Below the pieces are notes generated by a model that was given only the letters and a program-made list of their open reading frames with translations, ran no database searches and was not told the origin of the DNA. Below are positions 15,858 to 17,564 of a DNA stretch of 17,564 nucleotides, one piece after another. Position 1 is the first letter of the stretch; each line of letters opens with the position of its first letter. Source of the DNA: JAZDCJ01 sp036311985 (GTDB taxonomy: Bacteria > Actinomycetota > Actinomycetes > Actinomycetales > Micrococcaceae); NCBI RefSeq assembly GCF_036311985.1, contig NZ_JAZDCJ010000007.1; one strand, 5' to 3'. The position numbers were made by a program, and so were the translations under genes.

Positions 15858-16580
15858 ATGTCCAGCAGCACCCCAGCGCCGCGCAGCGTCCTGGTCACGG
15901 GAGGAAACCGCGGCATCGGCCTGGCCATCGCCCGGGCCTTCGAGGCCGCGGGGGACAAGGTCGCCATCACCTACCGCAGCGGCGAGGTCCCGGCCGGGCT
16001 CCTCGGCGTGAAGGCGGACGTGACGGATGCCGCGTCCATCGACGCCGCCTTCACCGAGGTCGAGGCCGAGCACGGTCCGGTCGAGGTGCTCGTCGCCAAC
16101 GCCGGGGTCACGCGCGACACCCTCCTGCTGCGGATGAGCGAGGAGGACTTCACGTCCGTCGTCGACACCAACCTCACCGGCGCGTTCCGCGTCATCAAGC
16201 GCGCCTCCAAGGGCATGATCCGGCTGCGCAAGGGGCGCGTCGTGCTCATCTCCTCCGTCGTGGGGCTCTACGGCTCGCCCGGTCAGATCAACTACGCGGC
16301 CTCGAAGGCGGGCCTCGTGGGCATCGCCCGCTCTCTGACCCGCGAGCTCGGCTCGCGGGGGATCACCGCGAACGTCGTGGCCCCGGGCTTCATCAACACG
16401 GACATGACGGCGGCCCTGCCGGAGCAGACGCAGAAGGACTACCTCTCCTCGATCCCGGCCGGCCGCTTCGCCGAGGCCGAAGAGGTCGCGAACGTCGTGC
16501 GCTGGGTCGCGAGCGAGGAGGCGGCCTACATCTCCGGGGCCGTGATCCCGGTCGACGGCGGCCTCGGCATGGGGCACTGA
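15858..16580 (+). CDS. fabG: 3-oxoacyl-ACP reductase FabG-type SDR
   Basis: This 240-residue NADPH-dependent reductase of the short-chain dehydrogenase family is expected to reduce beta-ketoacyl-ACP in fatty acid elongation. The cofactor motif is TGGNRGIG (14-21), followed by NAGVTRDTLLLRM. The catalytic set is complete: Ser133 in ISSVVGLYG and Tyr146-x3-Lys150 in NYAASKAG. The C-terminus PGFINTDMTAALPE and VIPVDGGLGMGH is typical of FabG. The ATG at 15858 has GGAGG about five bases upstream; the much longer open frame before it has no homologous content. In mycobacteria fabG1 sits at the same place and is followed by inhA; here a different dehydrogenase follows. Confidence 0.95.
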   Translation: MSSSTPAPRSVLVTGGNRGIGLAIARAFEAAGDKVAITYRSGEVPAGLLGVKADVTDAASIDAAFTEVEAEHGPVEVLVANAGVTRDTLLLRMSEEDFTSVVDTNLTGAFRVIKRASKGMIRLRKGRVVLISSVVGLYGSPGQINYAASKAGLVGIARSLTRELGSRGITANVVAPGFINTDMTAALPEQTQKDYLSSIPAGRFAEAEEVANVVRWVASEEAAYISGAVIPVDGGLGMGH

Positions 16581-16714
16581 TTCCTTAGAGGATTCCTACA
16601 AGCGCGTCGCGGCGCGGTGCTGGCAAGATGGTGCAGAGCGCTTCGCCCGCCCCGGCGTCGTTGAAGCATTCCCACAAGACCGCGCCGCGCGCGCCCGATC
16701 CACCAGGAGGCCCC

Positions 16715-17461
16715 ATGGCCCAGCTCACCGGAAAATCCGCGATCGTCACCGGTTCGTCCCGAGGCATCGGCGCTGTCGTCGCCGGCCTCCTCGCGGCCGA
16801 GGGCGCCGGCGTCGTCATCAACTACCGGCAGAAGGCCCCGCGCGCCAACAAGGTCGTCCAGGGGATCGTCGACGCGGGCGGCCGCGCCGTCGCCGTCGGC
16901 GCCGACCTGACGACGCCGGAAGGCGCGCGTGCGCTCGTCGAGACCGCGGTGGCCGAGTTCGGCGGGCTCGACGTCCTCGTGCTGAACGCCTCGGGCGGCA
17001 TGGAGTCGGGCATGGGCGAGGACTACGCGCTGCGCCTGAACCGCGACGCCCAGGTCGCCCTGCTCGAGACGGCGGCGGAGGCCATGCCGGCCGGTTCCCG
17101 CGTCGTGTTCGTCACGAGCCACCAGGCGCACTTCATCGACTCGGTCCCCACGATGGACGCCTACGAGCCGGTGGCCCGCTCCAAGCGCGCCGGGGAGCTC
17201 GCCCTGCGGGAGCGCATTCCGGCGCTCGAGGCCAAGGGGATCTCGCTCGTCGTCGTCTCCGGCGACATGATCGAGGGCACCGTCACGGCGACCCTCCTGG
17301 ACCGCGCCCAGCCCGGAGCCATCGAGGCGCGCCGCGAGGCGGCCGGGCGGCTCTACAGCGTCGAGGAGTTCGGCGCCGAGGTCGCCCGCATGGCGACGGC
17401 CGACGTCCCCACGGGCCACACCGAGTACGTCGGCGGCGCCGGGCACTTCCAGCAGGGCTGA
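16715..17461 (+). CDS. Short-chain dehydrogenase with atypical catalytic motif
   Basis: This 248-residue SDR-fold protein has a normal cofactor motif TGSSRGIG (12-19) and the variant LNASGG where NNAG is usual. A serine is present (Ser135, VFVTSHQAHF), but the tyrosine-lysine pair is Tyr150-x6-Lys157 (YEPVARSK) and not Tyr-x3-Lys. The expected loop before the C-terminus (VVSGDMIEGT) and the ending TEYVGGAGHF also deviate from FabG. It may be an oxidoreductase with shifted catalysis or an SDR-like protein without classical activity; the substrate is unknown. The ATG at 16715 has a strong AGGAGG site four bases upstream. The 134-bp gap from fabG shows no clear promoter or terminator, so co-transcription is possible. 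Confidence 0.88.
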   Translation: MAQLTGKSAIVTGSSRGIGAVVAGLLAAEGAGVVINYRQKAPRANKVVQGIVDAGGRAVAVGADLTTPEGARALVETAVAEFGGLDVLVLNASGGMESGMGEDYALRLNRDAQVALLETAAEAMPAGSRVVFVTSHQAHFIDSVPTMDAYEPVARSKRAGELALRERIPALEAKGISLVVVSGDMIEGTVTATLLDRAQPGAIEARREAAGRLYSVEEFGAEVARMATADVPTGHTEYVGGAGHFQQG

Positions 17462-17518
17462 TCCCGGCCGGTGCGCGGCCCGCGACGGCCGGACGCGAGG
17501 CGCCGCACGCGAACGCCG

Positions 17519-17564
17519 GAGGGGGGCCACCCCCCCCGCGGTGGGGGCACCCTCGGGCTTTTTT
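17519..17564 (+). terminator. Terminator-like hairpin with T run at window end
   Basis: GAGGG (17519-17523) pairs with CCCTC (17550-17554), and inside it CCACC (17527-17531) pairs with GGTGG (17540-17544). GGGC and six T residues (17559-17564) follow. The position, about 60 bp after the last stop, fits an intrinsic terminator. The stem is imperfect, and the runs of eight C and six T at a contig edge could contain sequencing error. Confidence 0.55.

Overview
The window is a very G+C-rich actinobacterial chromosome segment of housekeeping genes. Gene content and order (tkt / ctaB / ctaA-ABC transporter / sufR-sufB-sufD-sufC-sufT / ABC-F / fabG), GTG and TTG starts, and probable leaderless genes point to Actinomycetota. 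The SufD N-terminus and the missing sufS/sufU suggest Micrococcaceae (Arthrobacter, Micrococcus or Kocuria relatives); that family call is inference. The first 45 bases are not genomic: positions 13-45 match an Illumina sequencing adapter with two mismatches, so this is the raw end of a draft contig.

Layout. (1) Positions 66-2180, minus: transketolase. A 316-bp divergent intergenic region with a perfect 16-bp hairpin follows. (2) 2497-3480, plus: heme O synthase ctaB, ending at a strong hairpin shared with the convergent next block. (3) 3648-6391, minus: ABC ATPase, ABC permease and heme A synthase ctaA in one probable operon. (4) 6537-11158, plus: the SUF iron-sulfur assembly operon sufR-sufB-sufD-sufC-sufT, tightly packed and ending at an 18-bp perfect hairpin. 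(5) 11266-12180, minus: a membrane-anchored zinc metallopeptidase. (6) 12335-13947, plus: an ABC-F ATPase broken by an exact 11-bp tandem duplication. (7) 14047-15716, minus: a three-gene operon of a DUF3099 membrane protein, an 82-aa Cys/His protein and SURF1. (8) 15858-17461, plus: a FabG-type reductase and a second short-chain dehydrogenase with an altered catalytic motif, followed by a terminator-like hairpin and T run at the window end.

Two themes tie the genes together. CtaB makes heme O, CtaA converts it to heme A, and SURF1 helps insert heme A into cytochrome c oxidase, so blocks 2, 3 and 7 together serve aa3-type oxidase biogenesis. Block 4 builds Fe-S clusters under a probable Fe-S-sensing repressor. 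The order closely parallels the tkt-ctaB-ctaA-ABC-suf-ABC-F-fabG1 region I recall from Mycobacterium tuberculosis, so most of the window is an ancient conserved neighbourhood and not a mobile island. I found no tRNA, rRNA, CRISPR array, insertion sequence or phage gene. The points most worth a second look are the frameshifted ABC-F gene, a candidate SufR operator wrapped around a possible sufR -10 element, the uncharacterised small Cys/His protein beside SURF1, the suf operon without its sulfur-donor genes, and the atypical dehydrogenase.
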